64,000 nt of DNA, taken from positions 41,853 to 105,852 of the forward strand of contig JAYRSJ010000015.1 of NCBI GenBank assembly GCA_041920215.1. The letters run 5' to 3'. This document shows positions 42,688 through 51,584 of the stretch, in pieces. Each line of letters begins with the position of its first letter. The stretch's first letter is position 1. Source of the stretch: JAYRSJ01 sp041920215. Lineage in GTDB: Bacteria; Pseudomonadota; Gammaproteobacteria; Burkholderiales; Burkholderiaceae_C. The notes beneath the pieces were generated by a model. That model worked only from the letters and a program-made list of their open reading frames with translations, made no database searches and had not been told where the DNA came from. The translations under genes were made by a program, and so were the position numbers.

Positions 42688-44310
42688 TCAGCCGGCGCCG
42701 CTGATCCAGCCGGCCGCCTTCTCCGCAATCATCAGCGTCGGCGCATTGGTGTTGCCGCTGGTGATGGTCGGCATCACGCTGGCATCCACCACCCGCAGCC
42801 CGGCCACGCCGCGCACCCGCAAGCGGCTGTCCACCACGGCCATTGCGTCATCGTCCCGGCCCATCTTGCAGCTGCCGACCGGGTGGAAGATGGTGGTGGC
42901 GATGTCGCCGGCCAGGCGGGCCAGCTCGGCATCGCTCTGGTACTGCGGGCCGGGCTTGTATTCCTCGGGCCGGTACGGCTCAAGAGCCGGCTGGGCGACG
43001 ATGCGCCGGGTCAGGCGCAGGCTCTCGGCGGCAATGCGCCGGTCCTGCTCGGTGCTCAGATAGTTGGGCGCGATGGCCGGCGCCTGCTGCGGATCGGCCG
43101 AGCGTATCTGCACCGTGCCGCGGCTGCTGGGCCTGAGATTGCAGACGCTGGCGGTGATCGCGTTGAAGCGGTGCAGCGGCTCGCCGAAGGCCTCCAGCGA
43201 CAGCGGCTGCACGTGGTACTGCAGATCGGGCCAGGCCTGTTCAGGGCTGCTCCGGGCAAAAGCCCCCAGCTGCGAGGGCGCCATGCTCATCGGCCCGCTG
43301 CGCCGCAGCAGGTACTCCAGACCGATGCGGGCCTTGCCCCAGGGCGTGGCGGCCAGGGTGTTGAGCGTGCGAGCGCCCTGCACCTTGAAGACCGCACGGA
43401 TCTGCAGATGGTCCTGCAGATTGGCCCCCACGCCCGGCAGATCGGCGCGCACCTCCAGGCCCAGGCCCTGCAGCAGCGGCGCCGGCCCCAGACCGGAGAG
43501 CTGCAGGATCTGCGGCGAGCCGATCGCGCCCGCCGCCAGCAGCACCTCGCCGCCCGGCTTGAGTGCCACCGTCTGCAGCGCACCGTCGCCACGGCGCAGC
43601 AAGACACCGCTGCAGTGCAGGCGGCCGTCGAAGCGGCCCAGCACCAGGCGCTGCGCCTGGGTCTCGGTCCACAGCGTCAGGTTGGGCCGCTGCAGCGCCT
43701 CGGGGCGCAGAAAGGCCTTGGCGGTATTCCAGCGCCAGCCACTGCGCTGATTGACCTCGAAATAGCCCACCCCCTCGTTGTTGCCGCCGTTGAAGTCCTC
43801 GGTCGCCGGAATGCCAGCCTGGACGGCGGCCTCGGCAAAGGCGTTCAGCACCGGCCAGGAGAGGCGCTGGCGCTCGACCCGCCACTCGCCACCGGCACCA
43901 TGCAGCTCGCTGGCGCCACGCCAGTGGTCCTCATGCCGCTTGAACACGGGCAAGACCTGGTCCCAGCGCCAGGCCGGATCGCCGCAGGCCTCGGCCCAGG
44001 CCTCGTAGTCGCGCGCCTGGCCGCGCATATAGATCATGCCGTTGATGCTGGAGCAACCGCCCAGCACCTTGCCGCGCGGGTAGCGCAGCGAGCGGCCGTT
44101 GAGGCCGGCATCCGGCTCGGTCTTGAAGCACCAGTCGGTGCGCGGATTGCCTATGCAGTAGAGATAGCCGACCGGGATGTGGATCCAGTGGTAGTTGTCG
44201 CGCCCGCCGGCCTCCAGCAGCAGCACCTGCTTGCGGCCGTCCTCGCTGAGGCGCTTGGCCAGCAGGCAGCCGGCCGTGCCGGCGCCGACGATGATGTAGT
44301 CGAAGCTCAT
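42688..44310 (-). CDS. GMC-family FAD oxidoreductase (choline-dehydrogenase-like)
   Basis: Flavoenzyme of 540 aa that oxidises an alcohol. FAD-binding motif IIVGAGTAGCLLAKRLSE is at ~5-22. GMC signatures are GGCSSINGMIYMRGQ and the second in GEVLLAAGAIGSPQILQLSG. The catalytic His region IFHPVGSCKMG and NTNAPTLMIAEKAAGWI close the protein. Choline, other aliphatic alcohols or glucose-like substrates are possible; none is indicated by neighbours. Start ATG 44310 (MSFDYIIVG); a more upstream ATG at 44328 gives MVQHRCMSFD. Confidence 0.92.
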   Translation of the reverse strand: MSFDYIIVGAGTAGCLLAKRLSEDGRKQVLLLEAGGRDNYHWIHIPVGYLYCIGNPRTDWCFKTEPDAGLNGRSLRYPRGKVLGGCSSINGMIYMRGQARDYEAWAEACGDPAWRWDQVLPVFKRHEDHWRGASELHGAGGEWRVERQRLSWPVLNAFAEAAVQAGIPATEDFNGGNNEGVGYFEVNQRSGWRWNTAKAFLRPEALQRPNLTLWTETQAQRLVLGRFDGRLHCSGVLLRRGDGALQTVALKPGGEVLLAAGAIGSPQILQLSGLGPAPLLQGLGLEVRADLPGVGANLQDHLQIRAVFKVQGARTLNTLAATPWGKARIGLEYLLRRSGPMSMAPSQLGAFARSSPEQAWPDLQYHVQPLSLEAFGEPLHRFNAITASVCNLRPSSRGTVQIRSADPQQAPAIAPNYLSTEQDRRIAAESLRLTRRIVAQPALEPYRPEEYKPGPQYQSDAELARLAGDIATTIFHPVGSCKMGRDDDAMAVVDSRLRVRGVAGLRVVDASVMPTITSGNTNAPTLMIAEKAAGWISGAG

Positions 44311-44365
44311 GCAGCGATGCTGAACCAAGCCGCTCGTCTGGGCAAGGGTCAGGTCATGCCTGGAG

Positions 44366-45007
44366 TCAGCGCACCAGATGCGAAGCCAGCACCGGGAAGA
44401 GCTTGGTCAGGCCGTCGGCCAGCAGCTCCACCGCCAGCGCAGCCAGGATCAGGCCCATCAAGCGGGTCATGATGTTGATGCCGGTTTGTCCCAGCGCGCG
44501 GGCAATGCGGCCGGCGGCAGAGAACACCGCGAAGCTGACCAGGCCGACCACGACGCCGTAGCCGACCAGCACCCCCTGCTCCCACCAGTGCCGTGTCTTC
44601 TCGGCATAGATGACCATGGTCGAGATGGTGGCCGGGCCGGTCAGCAGCGGTATGGTCAGCGGCACGACCGCGATGCTGGCGCCGGCATCGACCTTGTTCG
44701 AGCCCTCGCTGACATCTTCCTTGCGTGCTTCGGCCGGCTGGGCATTGAGCATCTGCAGCGCGCTGATCAACAGCAAGGTGCCGCCGCCGACCTGGAAGCT
44801 GGCCAGCGAGATGCCGAAGAACTCGATCACCTTGAGACCGGCCAGCGCGCTGATGGACACGACCAGAAAGGCGGTGAAGGCGCTGACCCGGATGGTGCGC
44901 TGGCGCTGTTCACGCGAGAAGCTCTGCGTGAAGTGGATGAAGAAGGGCACGACGCCGATCGGGTTGACGATGGCCAGCAGGGCGATCAGGGGTTTGAGCA
45001 GGTCCAT
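44366..45007 (-). CDS. MarC family integral membrane protein
   Basis: A 213-aa inner-membrane protein with six helices. The MarC pattern is clear: LLKPLIALLAIVNPIGVVPFFI, FGISLASFQVGGGTLLLISALQML, IAVVPLTIPLLTGPATISTMVIYAE, and GINIMTRLMGLILAALAVELLADGL. The family is not a drug pump despite its name, and its function is unknown. It starts 4 bases after the BtuF-like gene stop and is the last gene of a three-gene unit. Confidence 0.93.
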   Translation of the reverse strand: MDLLKPLIALLAIVNPIGVVPFFIHFTQSFSREQRQRTIRVSAFTAFLVVSISALAGLKVIEFFGISLASFQVGGGTLLLISALQMLNAQPAEARKEDVSEGSNKVDAGASIAVVPLTIPLLTGPATISTMVIYAEKTRHWWEQGVLVGYGVVVGLVSFAVFSAAGRIARALGQTGINIMTRLMGLILAALAVELLADGLTKLFPVLASHLVR

Positions 45008-45011
45008 CGCG

Positions 45012-45800
45012 TCATTGTGGTGTGTCGGCCAGGCCGCGCAAATAGGCCAGACCCTGGGCCGCGCGCGGCCCATACCAGCTGAGCAGCTCGCCATCGACCA
45101 GGCGCACCCGCGCCTGCGGGCACAGGGCCTGGGCCAGTGCCAGATGCTCGGCGCCGAAACGGTAGGGCTCGGAGCTCAGCAGCAGCTCGTCGATGCCGGG
45201 CAGCCAGGCCTCGTCGCCGGCCAGCACCGGATAGCGGGCCGCACCCTGCGCCCCGCCCTCAATCGCCGGCCAGTTCTGCCAGCCCACCTGAGCCAGCATG
45301 CGGGCGATATAGGTGTCGCGTGCCACCGTCATCCAGGGCTCGCGCCAGATCAGATAGAGCACGCGGCGGGCCGGCCAGATCCGCGCGGCGCAGGCGGCCA
45401 GCTCGTGCTGCAAGGCCTCGGCCAGCGTCGCGGCGCGGGCCGCGACACCGGGCAGATGGCCGAAGGCCTGGACCAGCTGCGCCAGCAGGTCCAGGTTGTC
45501 GGCCGGCCCCAGCGGGTGCGTGATGAGGATATTGGGCACGAAGGCACGCATCACGCTCACCGTCTCGAGCCGGTTCTCGTCCACATTGACGATCACATGG
45601 CTGGGTGCCAGGCGGCGCAGCTTGTCCAGATTGACGTCCTTGGTGCCGCCGACTTTGGGTACGTCTGCGACGGCCTCGGCCGGATGGATGCAGAAGCCGG
45701 TGCGCGCCACCAGCCAGGGGCCGAGGCCCAGCGCGAGCAGCAGCTCGGTGATCGAGGGCACCAGGCTAGCGATGCGGGGTGCTGCAGCGGGCGGCGTCAC
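45012..45800 (-). CDS. BtuF-like helical-backbone metal-receptor protein without signal peptide
   Basis: A 262-aa member of the periplasmic-binding-protein family used for cobalamin and iron siderophores: RIASLVPSITELLLALGLG, KVGGTKDVNLDKLRRLAPSHVIVNVDENR and YLIWREPWMTVARDTYIARMLAQ. It has no signal peptide or lipobox, so it may be cytosolic; such stand-alone copies are common in proteobacteria. The ATG overlaps the stop of the upstream gene by 4 bases, and the stop lies 4 bases before MarC. Confidence 0.85.
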   Translation of the reverse strand: MTPPAAAPRIASLVPSITELLLALGLGPWLVARTGFCIHPAEAVADVPKVGGTKDVNLDKLRRLAPSHVIVNVDENRLETVSVMRAFVPNILITHPLGPADNLDLLAQLVQAFGHLPGVAARAATLAEALQHELAACAARIWPARRVLYLIWREPWMTVARDTYIARMLAQVGWQNWPAIEGGAQGAARYPVLAGDEAWLPGIDELLLSSEPYRFGAEHLALAQALCPQARVRLVDGELLSWYGPRAAQGLAYLRGLADTPQ

Positions 45801-46711
45801 AGGCTCTCGTCCGCCGGATCGCGCAGCGCCAGAAAGACCGCGCAGCAGCCGCGCAGATAGATCAGTCCCGGCAGCACCAGGGCCAGCGCGAAAACCGCGC
45901 CGCCGCCTATCAGCGCCGCCATGCCATGGCCGGAGGCCGCCACCGGCGCGCCGGCGGCGCCCAGGCTGCGCAGGCCATGGCCGAACAGACCGGCCATCAG
46001 ATGCTGGGGCGGCAGATTGACGCCGGTGACCCAGACCGCTGCCAGCGCTGTGATGCGCCCGCCGCTGATCACGACGAAGCTGACCAGCGCGCTGACCAGG
46101 GCCGTCAGCAGCAGCACCGCGGCCATCAGCAGCGCGGCGTCCAGCAGCTCATGGCGCAGCTGGCGGCGCTGCTGGCTCAGCGTGCTGCGCACACCCTGCC
46201 CGGCCCAGATTGAGGGGCCGGTCAGAGGGCCGACCAGCACGGTCAGCGCCAGCGCGATCAGGCCCAGGCTGAGCACCGCCACCGGCACCAGCAGTCCGAA
46301 TAGCGGCACCCCCAGCCAGGGCAGGCGGGCCAGCCACAGCAGGCCGGCCAGCGCGGCGGCCACCAGCAGCAAGAGGCTCAGCACCCCGGCCAGGCTCAGC
46401 AGCACCCGGTGTCCGCTGCGCAGCGCGTCACCCCAGGCGTCCTGCACATCGCGCACCGGGCGGCCCAGGGCCTGGTCCATCAGCAGCAGGCCGGTGGTGT
46501 TGACCCCATAAAAGGCGACAGCCAGGGCCGTTGCGGCCCAGCCCAGGGCCCAGTAGCTCTCCTCGCGGGCCAGCGCGCTATCGGCCATGGCCAGCAGCAG
46601 GCCGCTGATGCAGAAGGTCATCAGCAGCGCGAACAGGGCAGGGCCGTTGCGCAGCGCGTCCAGGCTGGCAAGCACGCGCTGTAGCGCCGGAAGCGTGATC
46701 TTGGAGGGCAT
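45797..46711 (-). CDS. Hypothetical polytopic membrane protein
   Basis: A 304-aa protein with about six hydrophobic helices, such as ALFALLMTFCISGLLLAMA, ALGWAATALAVAFYG and VLLSLAGVLSLLLLVAAALAGLLWL. It resembles a conserved betaproteobacterial family of unknown function. The ATG at 46711 (MPSKITLPALQ) is preferred; upstream ATGs at 46735 and 46738 are less likely. Its stop overlaps the start of the BtuF-like gene (ATGA), implying co-translation. Confidence 0.75.
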   Translation of the reverse strand: MPSKITLPALQRVLASLDALRNGPALFALLMTFCISGLLLAMADSALAREESYWALGWAATALAVAFYGVNTTGLLLMDQALGRPVRDVQDAWGDALRSGHRVLLSLAGVLSLLLLVAAALAGLLWLARLPWLGVPLFGLLVPVAVLSLGLIALALTVLVGPLTGPSIWAGQGVRSTLSQQRRQLRHELLDAALLMAAVLLLTALVSALVSFVVISGGRITALAAVWVTGVNLPPQHLMAGLFGHGLRSLGAAGAPVAASGHGMAALIGGGAVFALALVLPGLIYLRGCCAVFLALRDPADESL

Positions 46712-46927
46712 GGGCAGGCAGTCGGTGGGCGGCATCATAGCCAGCACCCGGCCAGGCACCCGACAGACCGCTGCACGACAGGGCGGGCCGGGCGGCCGAT
46801 CTTGCGGGTTTTCTCTCAGAAGCTGAAAAACAACAGTCAGCCCTTGCCTAGTGTGCCGGCCTAGACCCATCGCCCATAATCGTTTACCTGTGTCTGGCAG
46901 CCGCACCCTCGCTTGAATGGTTCACGA

Positions 46928-46950
46928 TGGAGAAGCTCCACATGGTTTTT
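46928..46950 (+). promoter_or_regulatory. Short hairpin plus T-run in the RRM gene 5' region
   Basis: TGGAG-aag-CTCCA (46928-46940) is followed by CATGG and five T. It lies about 25 bases before the ATG. It could be a weak attenuator or a temperature-sensitive leader element; the stem is only 5 bp. Confidence 0.3.
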
Positions 46951-46974
46951 ATTGGGTATTGAAAGGGCTTCCCC

Positions 46975-47451
46975 ATGGGAAACAAGCTTTATGTGGGCAA
47001 TCTGGCCTACAGCGTGCGTGACGAATCGCTGCAAGAAGCGTTCGGTCAATTCGGCACCGTGACCTCCGCAAAGGTCATGATGGATCGTGACACCGGCCGT
47101 TCCAAGGGCTTCGGCTTCGTGGAAATGGGTTCGGATGCCGAGGCGCAAGCCGCCATCAACGGCATGAACGGTCAGGCCTTGGAAGGTCGCGCCATCGTGG
47201 TGAACGAGGCCCGTCCTCGTGAAGAGCGTCCGGGCGGCTTCGGCGGCGGCGGTCGTTCGGGTGGCGGCGGCTTCGGCGGCGGTGGTCGCTCGGGTGGCGG
47301 CGGCTACGGCGGCGGCGGTGGTGGCGGCTACGGCGGCGGTGGCCGTTCGGGTGGCGGCGGCTACGGCGGCGGCGGTGGTGGCGGCTACGGCGGCGGCGGT
47401 GGCCGTTCGGGTGGCGGCGGCTACGGCGGTGGCCGTTCCGGCGGCTACTGA
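46975..47451 (+). CDS. Glycine-rich RNA-binding protein (RRM)
   Basis: A 158-aa protein with an N-terminal RRM (~1-80): RNP2 LYVGNL (5-10) and RNP1 KGFGFVEM (44-51). A C-terminal tail (~87-158) consists of GGGGRSGGGGY-type repeats, resembling plant and cyanobacterial glycine-rich RNA-binding proteins. Relatives are often cold-inducible and may act as RNA chaperones. An AAAGGG Shine-Dalgarno lies 7 bases before the ATG. The coding repeat is built from near-identical DNA units and could change length. A strong terminator follows. Confidence 0.95.
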   Translation: MGNKLYVGNLAYSVRDESLQEAFGQFGTVTSAKVMMDRDTGRSKGFGFVEMGSDAEAQAAINGMNGQALEGRAIVVNEARPREERPGGFGGGGRSGGGGFGGGGRSGGGGYGGGGGGGYGGGGRSGGGGYGGGGGGGYGGGGGRSGGGGYGGGRSGGY

Positions 47452-47486
47452 AGCCGGGGCAGCCACGATGCTGCCCACACAGAGAG

Positions 47487-47510
47487 AAGGCGCCTTGCGG
47501 CGCCTTTTTT
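47487..47510 (+). terminator. Intrinsic terminator after the RRM gene
   Basis: Stem AAGGCGCC (47487-47494) and GGCGCCTT (47499-47506) with loop TTGC, then four more T. It ends the RRM transcript and may also serve the convergent DUF5916 gene. Confidence 0.9.
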
Positions 47511-47544
47511 CATGGGTCTTCGTCTTCTTTGCGCCTGCGCGCCC

Positions 47545-49830
47545 TCAAGGCGCTGCACCAAACACCAGCTTGACGAAGAGTTCGCGCCGCCTTTCGCCGC
47601 CGGCCTCGTCGGCACGGCTCCAGCCCAGGCTCAGCGACTGCGCCAGGCTGCGACGATGCTGGAACATCAGGGAGTCGCTGCGCTGGCGCTCGTCGACGCT
47701 GTGCGGCCCGCTGGCCGGGCCGGCACGGCGGTAGTGCGAGCGCTGGCTGATCGCGCGCAGGCTGTCGCGCGGACCGAGGTGCAACACCGACAGCAGCTGC
47801 GCCGCCGCCTCGCTATAGGCCCTTGCACCGCCCTGCTCGGCGCGCACGAAGCCGCGCTCCAGCAGCGGCTCCAACTCCAGCCACAGCCCCGCCGGCAGGG
47901 CCCAGCGCAGCTTGGCCTCCAGCAGATACCAGCGCCCCGCAGCCACCCGGTCGACCTCGGCATCGAGCCGGCGCCCGGTCTCCACCTCCGCGCCCAGCCA
48001 GGCCAGCCAGGGCGCCGGGTTGCTACCCGCGCCCAGCGTCAGGGTGCGCAGACTGTGCAGTCGCCCGCCAGCCCGCGCGCGCTGGCGGTCCAGACCCAGA
48101 TGGCCGTAAAGCTCGCTATTGCGCGCGCTGGTGAGCCAGAAGCCGGGCTGCAGACGCTGCTCGATCAGCTCGCCAGCGGCCACCCCATGCCGGGCATCGG
48201 CCAGGCTGCGGGTCTGCTGCAGGCGCAACTGGGCCTCCAGCTCGTAGAGGGGCAGCGCCGCCCAGGGCGAAGCCAGCTGCCCGCCTAGGCGCCGGGCCAG
48301 CTGGACCTCGACGCGCCGGAAGCCGGACTGGGCCACAAAGCCCAGATCATTGGCGAAGCGCGGGCTGATCTGCTCGTAGAGCAGCGAGCGGCTCCATGTC
48401 TCGCTGCGGTGCTGCCAGAGCAGCCAGCCGCGCTGGCCGGACTCGGCCGCCTGGCGCTGCGGCAGGCCCTCGGCGTCGAAGCCGCTGCTGTTGCGCGATA
48501 GCAGCCATTGCCCGCGCAGCTGGTCCTGCTCGCCGAGGCGCCAAGCCGCCTCGGCGCCCAGCACGGCCGAGCGGGCACCGTCGCTGCGCTGGCGCAGGCC
48601 GGCCAGCGCGCCCAGCCCCATTGCCTCCAGATGCATGCGGGTGCGGGCAAAGCTGGCCTGGCTGGCAAGGCGGTCCTGGTAGACCTCGGTGCCATAGGCA
48701 TGCGGTCGCAAGACCTGGCCCCCGCCCGCATCCCGCAGGCTCAGCCAGGTGGCCTGCGCACCGGCGCCGCGCCAGCTTGCGCGCAGCCCCCAGTCGGGGT
48801 CGGCGATGGCGCGGCTGTGAAAGGCCGGCAACGCCCGCCGTCCTTCCTCCTCGTCCGGATTGCCGAGGCCGACGATGTCGCTGCTCTCCAGGAAGAAGGG
48901 GCGCTTCTCCGGCACCGAGAGTGCAAAGCGGCTGCCGCCCGCCAGCTGCGGACGGTCCAGCTCGACCTGGGAGAAATCGGGGTTCAGCGTTGCGTCGATC
49001 ACCCAGTCGGCGCGCGGTCGCCACTTCAGCTCGGCACCCAGGCTCAGCTGACGCTTTCGTGGCGCGTCCGGGGACCGGCTGTCGCGCCAGCTGAGCTCGG
49101 GCCGCAGGGTCCAGAAGCTGCGCTCCCGCGCCCGCGCCAGCAGCGGCGCCAAGCCGCCCAGCGGCTGCAGCTCGGCGATGAAGCTCAGCGCCTCGCTGCT
49201 CAGCGGGGCGCTGACCAGCAGATGGCTGGCCTCGCGCGGCACGCTGCGCGTCACCATCAGCCGCCAGTCGGCCGCCCCCTCGGCAGCGAAGCGCAGGGCC
49301 GCCAGCGGCCAGCGCAGCTCGACGCTGTAGCCATCGTCCAGGCGCTGCACGGCCGCCTGCAGCTCGAAGTCGGGGGCGAAATCCTCGACATCATCGTCAG
49401 CGGTAAAGACGCCGTCGGCCAGCACGCCGGCCGCATTGATGCGCACGAACTGCGCCGAGCGGCGCAGGCCCACCGGGTCGATCAGCACGGCAACGAAGTC
49501 CTGATCGCGGCGCACCTGGTCGCGGCGCGTCAGCGGTGCGCGTATCAGGGCCGGCGCATCGTCGTAGGCTCTCAGGCCGAAGATCAGGGCATCGTCGTCG
49601 ACCAGCAGCTGCACCGTGGTGCGCCAGCGCGCCGGCTGGCGGTCTTCGGGCAGAAACTGCTGGAAGGCGTCGAAGACCGGCGCCTGGTGCCAGGCGGCCT
49701 CGTCGAGCCGCCCGTCGATCTGCGGGCGGGCCTCCTGCGGCCCGAGGCTGTAGGCGTGCAGCCGGGCAGCATCGGCCACACCGGCGCACAGCAGCGCCGC
49801 CAAGGCGCTGCCAAGCAAGCGTTGTTGCAT
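47545..49830 (-). CDS. DUF5916 protein with N-terminal CBM9-like domain
   Basis: A 761-aa exported protein. The signal peptide is MQQRLLGSALAALLCAGVADA. Residues ~30-200 form a family-9 carbohydrate-binding-like module (PQIDGRLDEAAWHQAPVFDAFQQF). The remainder is the DUF5916 region, predicted to form an outer-membrane beta-barrel (LRPELSWRDSR, NPDFSQVELDRPQL, PEKRPFFLESSDI). Role unknown. The ATG at 49830 is chosen; a frame-open extension to 49890 would overlap the leader hairpin. The leader contains a short ORF and hairpin. Confidence 0.85.
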   Translation of the reverse strand: MQQRLLGSALAALLCAGVADAARLHAYSLGPQEARPQIDGRLDEAAWHQAPVFDAFQQFLPEDRQPARWRTTVQLLVDDDALIFGLRAYDDAPALIRAPLTRRDQVRRDQDFVAVLIDPVGLRRSAQFVRINAAGVLADGVFTADDDVEDFAPDFELQAAVQRLDDGYSVELRWPLAALRFAAEGAADWRLMVTRSVPREASHLLVSAPLSSEALSFIAELQPLGGLAPLLARARERSFWTLRPELSWRDSRSPDAPRKRQLSLGAELKWRPRADWVIDATLNPDFSQVELDRPQLAGGSRFALSVPEKRPFFLESSDIVGLGNPDEEEGRRALPAFHSRAIADPDWGLRASWRGAGAQATWLSLRDAGGGQVLRPHAYGTEVYQDRLASQASFARTRMHLEAMGLGALAGLRQRSDGARSAVLGAEAAWRLGEQDQLRGQWLLSRNSSGFDAEGLPQRQAAESGQRGWLLWQHRSETWSRSLLYEQISPRFANDLGFVAQSGFRRVEVQLARRLGGQLASPWAALPLYELEAQLRLQQTRSLADARHGVAAGELIEQRLQPGFWLTSARNSELYGHLGLDRQRARAGGRLHSLRTLTLGAGSNPAPWLAWLGAEVETGRRLDAEVDRVAAGRWYLLEAKLRWALPAGLWLELEPLLERGFVRAEQGGARAYSEAAAQLLSVLHLGPRDSLRAISQRSHYRRAGPASGPHSVDERQRSDSLMFQHRRSLAQSLSLGWSRADEAGGERRRELFVKLVFGAAP

Positions 49831-49889
49831 GAACGGAATTTCGTTGCGGGCGCCGGCCTTGTCGGGCACGGGCGCCGGATGGCGTGACA

Positions 49890-49926
49890 CTGATGAGGAC
49901 GCTGACTTAAAACATCAGCGCATCAG
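49890..49926 (-). promoter_or_regulatory. Hairpin in the DUF5916 leader
   Basis: Arms CTGATG...CGCTGA (49890-49895, 49900-49905) pair with TCAGCG and CATCAG (49915-49926). A 4-base bulge interrupts a 12-bp stem, and the loop is AT-rich. It lies between the 8-codon ORF and the DUF5916 ATG, suiting attenuation or mRNA stability control. Confidence 0.5.
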
Positions 49927-49949
49927 GGGGTTTGCGGGCGCAAGCCTCG

Positions 49950-49976
49950 CTAGCAGGGATGAAGAACCTTCAACAT
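49950..49976 (-). CDS. Putative 8-aa leader peptide MLKVLHPC
   Basis: Minus-strand ATG at 49976 opens MLKVLHPC and stops at TAG (49950-49952). It is preceded by AAGGAGGT (49981-49988), an essentially perfect Shine-Dalgarno at ideal spacing, far better than most in this window. It lies 119 bases upstream of DUF5916, with a hairpin between. Coding status is inferred from the ribosome site only. Confidence 0.5.
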   Translation of the reverse strand: MLKVLHPC

Positions 49977-50092
49977 GGCCACCTCCTTGGCGAAGCCCAA
50001 GGCCCGCCGCAACAAGGCGCGCAGTGTATGTCGGCCGCCGGCAGCGCCGCCAGTGCCGGCGTTGCAGCGGGCCAACGCCCGGCGGCAGGGTC

Positions 50093-50878
50093 TCAGTGGC
50101 CGGCGCCCTCGCCCTGGCGGTGCTTGCGCGGCCGGCCGGCCAGCAGCCGGTCGTACAGCGCGTTGGGCAGCAGGCGCAGCAGCTTGGCCACCACGCCCAT
50201 CTGCCAGGGGATGGTGCGGTAGCTGGCACCGGCCGCTATCGCCTCGAATGCGCGCGCCGCAAAGTCCTGCGGCTGCATCAGAAAAGGCATCTTGTAGCGG
50301 TTCTGCCGGGTCAGCGGCGTATCGATATAGCCAGGCAGTATCGTGACCACCTGCACGCCATCGGGCCGGCACTCGCCGCGCAGGCTCTCGCAGTAGCTGA
50401 TCACCGCCGCCTTGCTGGAGCAGTAGCCGGCATGGCCGGGCAGGCCGCGTATGCCGGCCACGCTGGCGATGCCCACCAGGCAGCCGCTGCGGCGCGCCCG
50501 CATCGCCGCAACAAAGGGCTGGAAGGTGGCGGCCAGGCCGATATTGTTGGTCTCGTACAGGGCCCGCATCACCTCGATGTCGGCAGCGATCGCGGTGTCC
50601 ATGCCTATGCTGATGCCGGCATTGGCGATCACCACATCGGGCAGGCCCTGGGCCGCTATGCAGGCCTGGCCGGCCGCCATGATGGCGGCCACATCACGCA
50701 CATCGGCACCGTAGACGGCATGGCGCTCGGGGGCCAGGTCTTGCGCACGCGCCCAGTCGCGCAGCTCGTTCGTGCGGCGCGCTACCAGGGCCAGGCGCCA
50801 GCCGGCGCGATAGTAGTGCAGGGCCAGTGCCTGGCCCAGGCCGCTGGAGGCGCCGGTGATGTAGACAAGCTTGCTCAT
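50093..50878 (-). CDS. Short-chain dehydrogenase/reductase
   Basis: Classical SDR of 261 aa. The cofactor motif TGASSGLGQALALHYY is at the N-terminus, NAG in VVIANAGIS, and the catalytic Ser-Tyr-Lys in ASVAG...GYCSSKAA. RRTNELRDW suggests NADPH preference (Arg after beta2). The substrate is unknown; the family often acts on lipids or ketones. It follows lptC by 19 bases on the same strand, in the place where lptA would usually lie. ATG 50878 (MSKLVYITG) is the start. Confidence 0.9.
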   Translation of the reverse strand: MSKLVYITGASSGLGQALALHYYRAGWRLALVARRTNELRDWARAQDLAPERHAVYGADVRDVAAIMAAGQACIAAQGLPDVVIANAGISIGMDTAIAADIEVMRALYETNNIGLAATFQPFVAAMRARRSGCLVGIASVAGIRGLPGHAGYCSSKAAVISYCESLRGECRPDGVQVVTILPGYIDTPLTRQNRYKMPFLMQPQDFAARAFEAIAAGASYRTIPWQMGVVAKLLRLLPNALYDRLLAGRPRKHRQGEGAGH

Positions 50879-50897
50879 GGGGCGGAAGGGGCTGCGC

Positions 50898-51584
50898 TCA
50901 AGGCCTGCCACGGACAGCGCCGGCGGCGGGGCGTGCGTCGAAGCGCGCCTGGCTGCGGCCGCTGAAGCGCAGCTGCCCGTTCAGATGGTCGTACTCGATG
51001 CCCTGGGCCTGCACCTCGCCGCCGGCATAGCGCAGCCGCACCGGCAGGTGCGAGCGCAGCAGCGCCTCGTTCAGGAAGGCGTGCAGAAACTCGCCCTCCA
51101 GCTCCAGGCGCTGCTGCGGGGCGGCTGCGTCGGCCGGGGCCGGCGCAAAGTTGCGCAGCTTCACCTCGCCCAGCAGCTGCAACTCGCTGCCGTCGGCATT
51201 GGAGAGGGCGCGCAGCGCCGTGGCCTCGGTCAGCGCGCCGTCGGCGGCCAGGCCGCTGAGGCGCACGCCGTCGATCTCCACCGTGTCGGTATCCGGGTAG
51301 TGCCGCATCTCGCGGCCCTGGATGCGAAAGCGCAGCTGGCCTTCGGCGTCGAAGCGCTGCAGCTCGAAGCCCTGCATGCGGTAGTCGGGCACATGGCGCG
51401 GCGGCACCGCTTCGGTAGGCCCCTCGGCCAGCGGCGTGTTCTTGACCAGCCACCAGGTGGCTGCCGCCAGCATGCCCATCAGCAGCAGGGGCAGATAGGC
51501 CGACAGCAGGGCCTGCAGCCGCCACAGCAGGGGCTGTGGCTGACGCCGCTGCTGGGGCGCCTGCGGCGGGGCCAGGCCGGCCAT
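50898..51584 (-). CDS. lptC: LPS export ABC transporter periplasmic protein LptC
   Basis: A 228-aa bitopic protein that passes lipopolysaccharide from LptB2FG to LptA. The single helix LLSAYLPLLLMGMLAAATWWLV is at ~20-45. The periplasmic part shows the LptC pattern: VPDYRMQGFELQRFDAEGQLRFRIQGREMRHYPDTDTVEID. The ATG overlaps the kdsC TGA by one base (TGATG), implying co-translation. LptA and LptB are not found downstream here. Confidence 0.92.
   Translation of the reverse strand: MAGLAPPQAPQQRRQPQPLLWRLQALLSAYLPLLLMGMLAAATWWLVKNTPLAEGPTEAVPPRHVPDYRMQGFELQRFDAEGQLRFRIQGREMRHYPDTDTVEIDGVRLSGLAADGALTEATALRALSNADGSELQLLGEVKLRNFAPAPADAAAPQQRLELEGEFLHAFLNEALLRSHLPVRLRYAGGEVQAQGIEYDHLNGQLRFSGRSQARFDARPAAGAVRGRP

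Noticed and set aside
46861..47478. 205-codon minus-strand frame antisense to the RRM gene
   Set aside because: Its Ala/Thr repeats are the complement of the glycine-rich tail.
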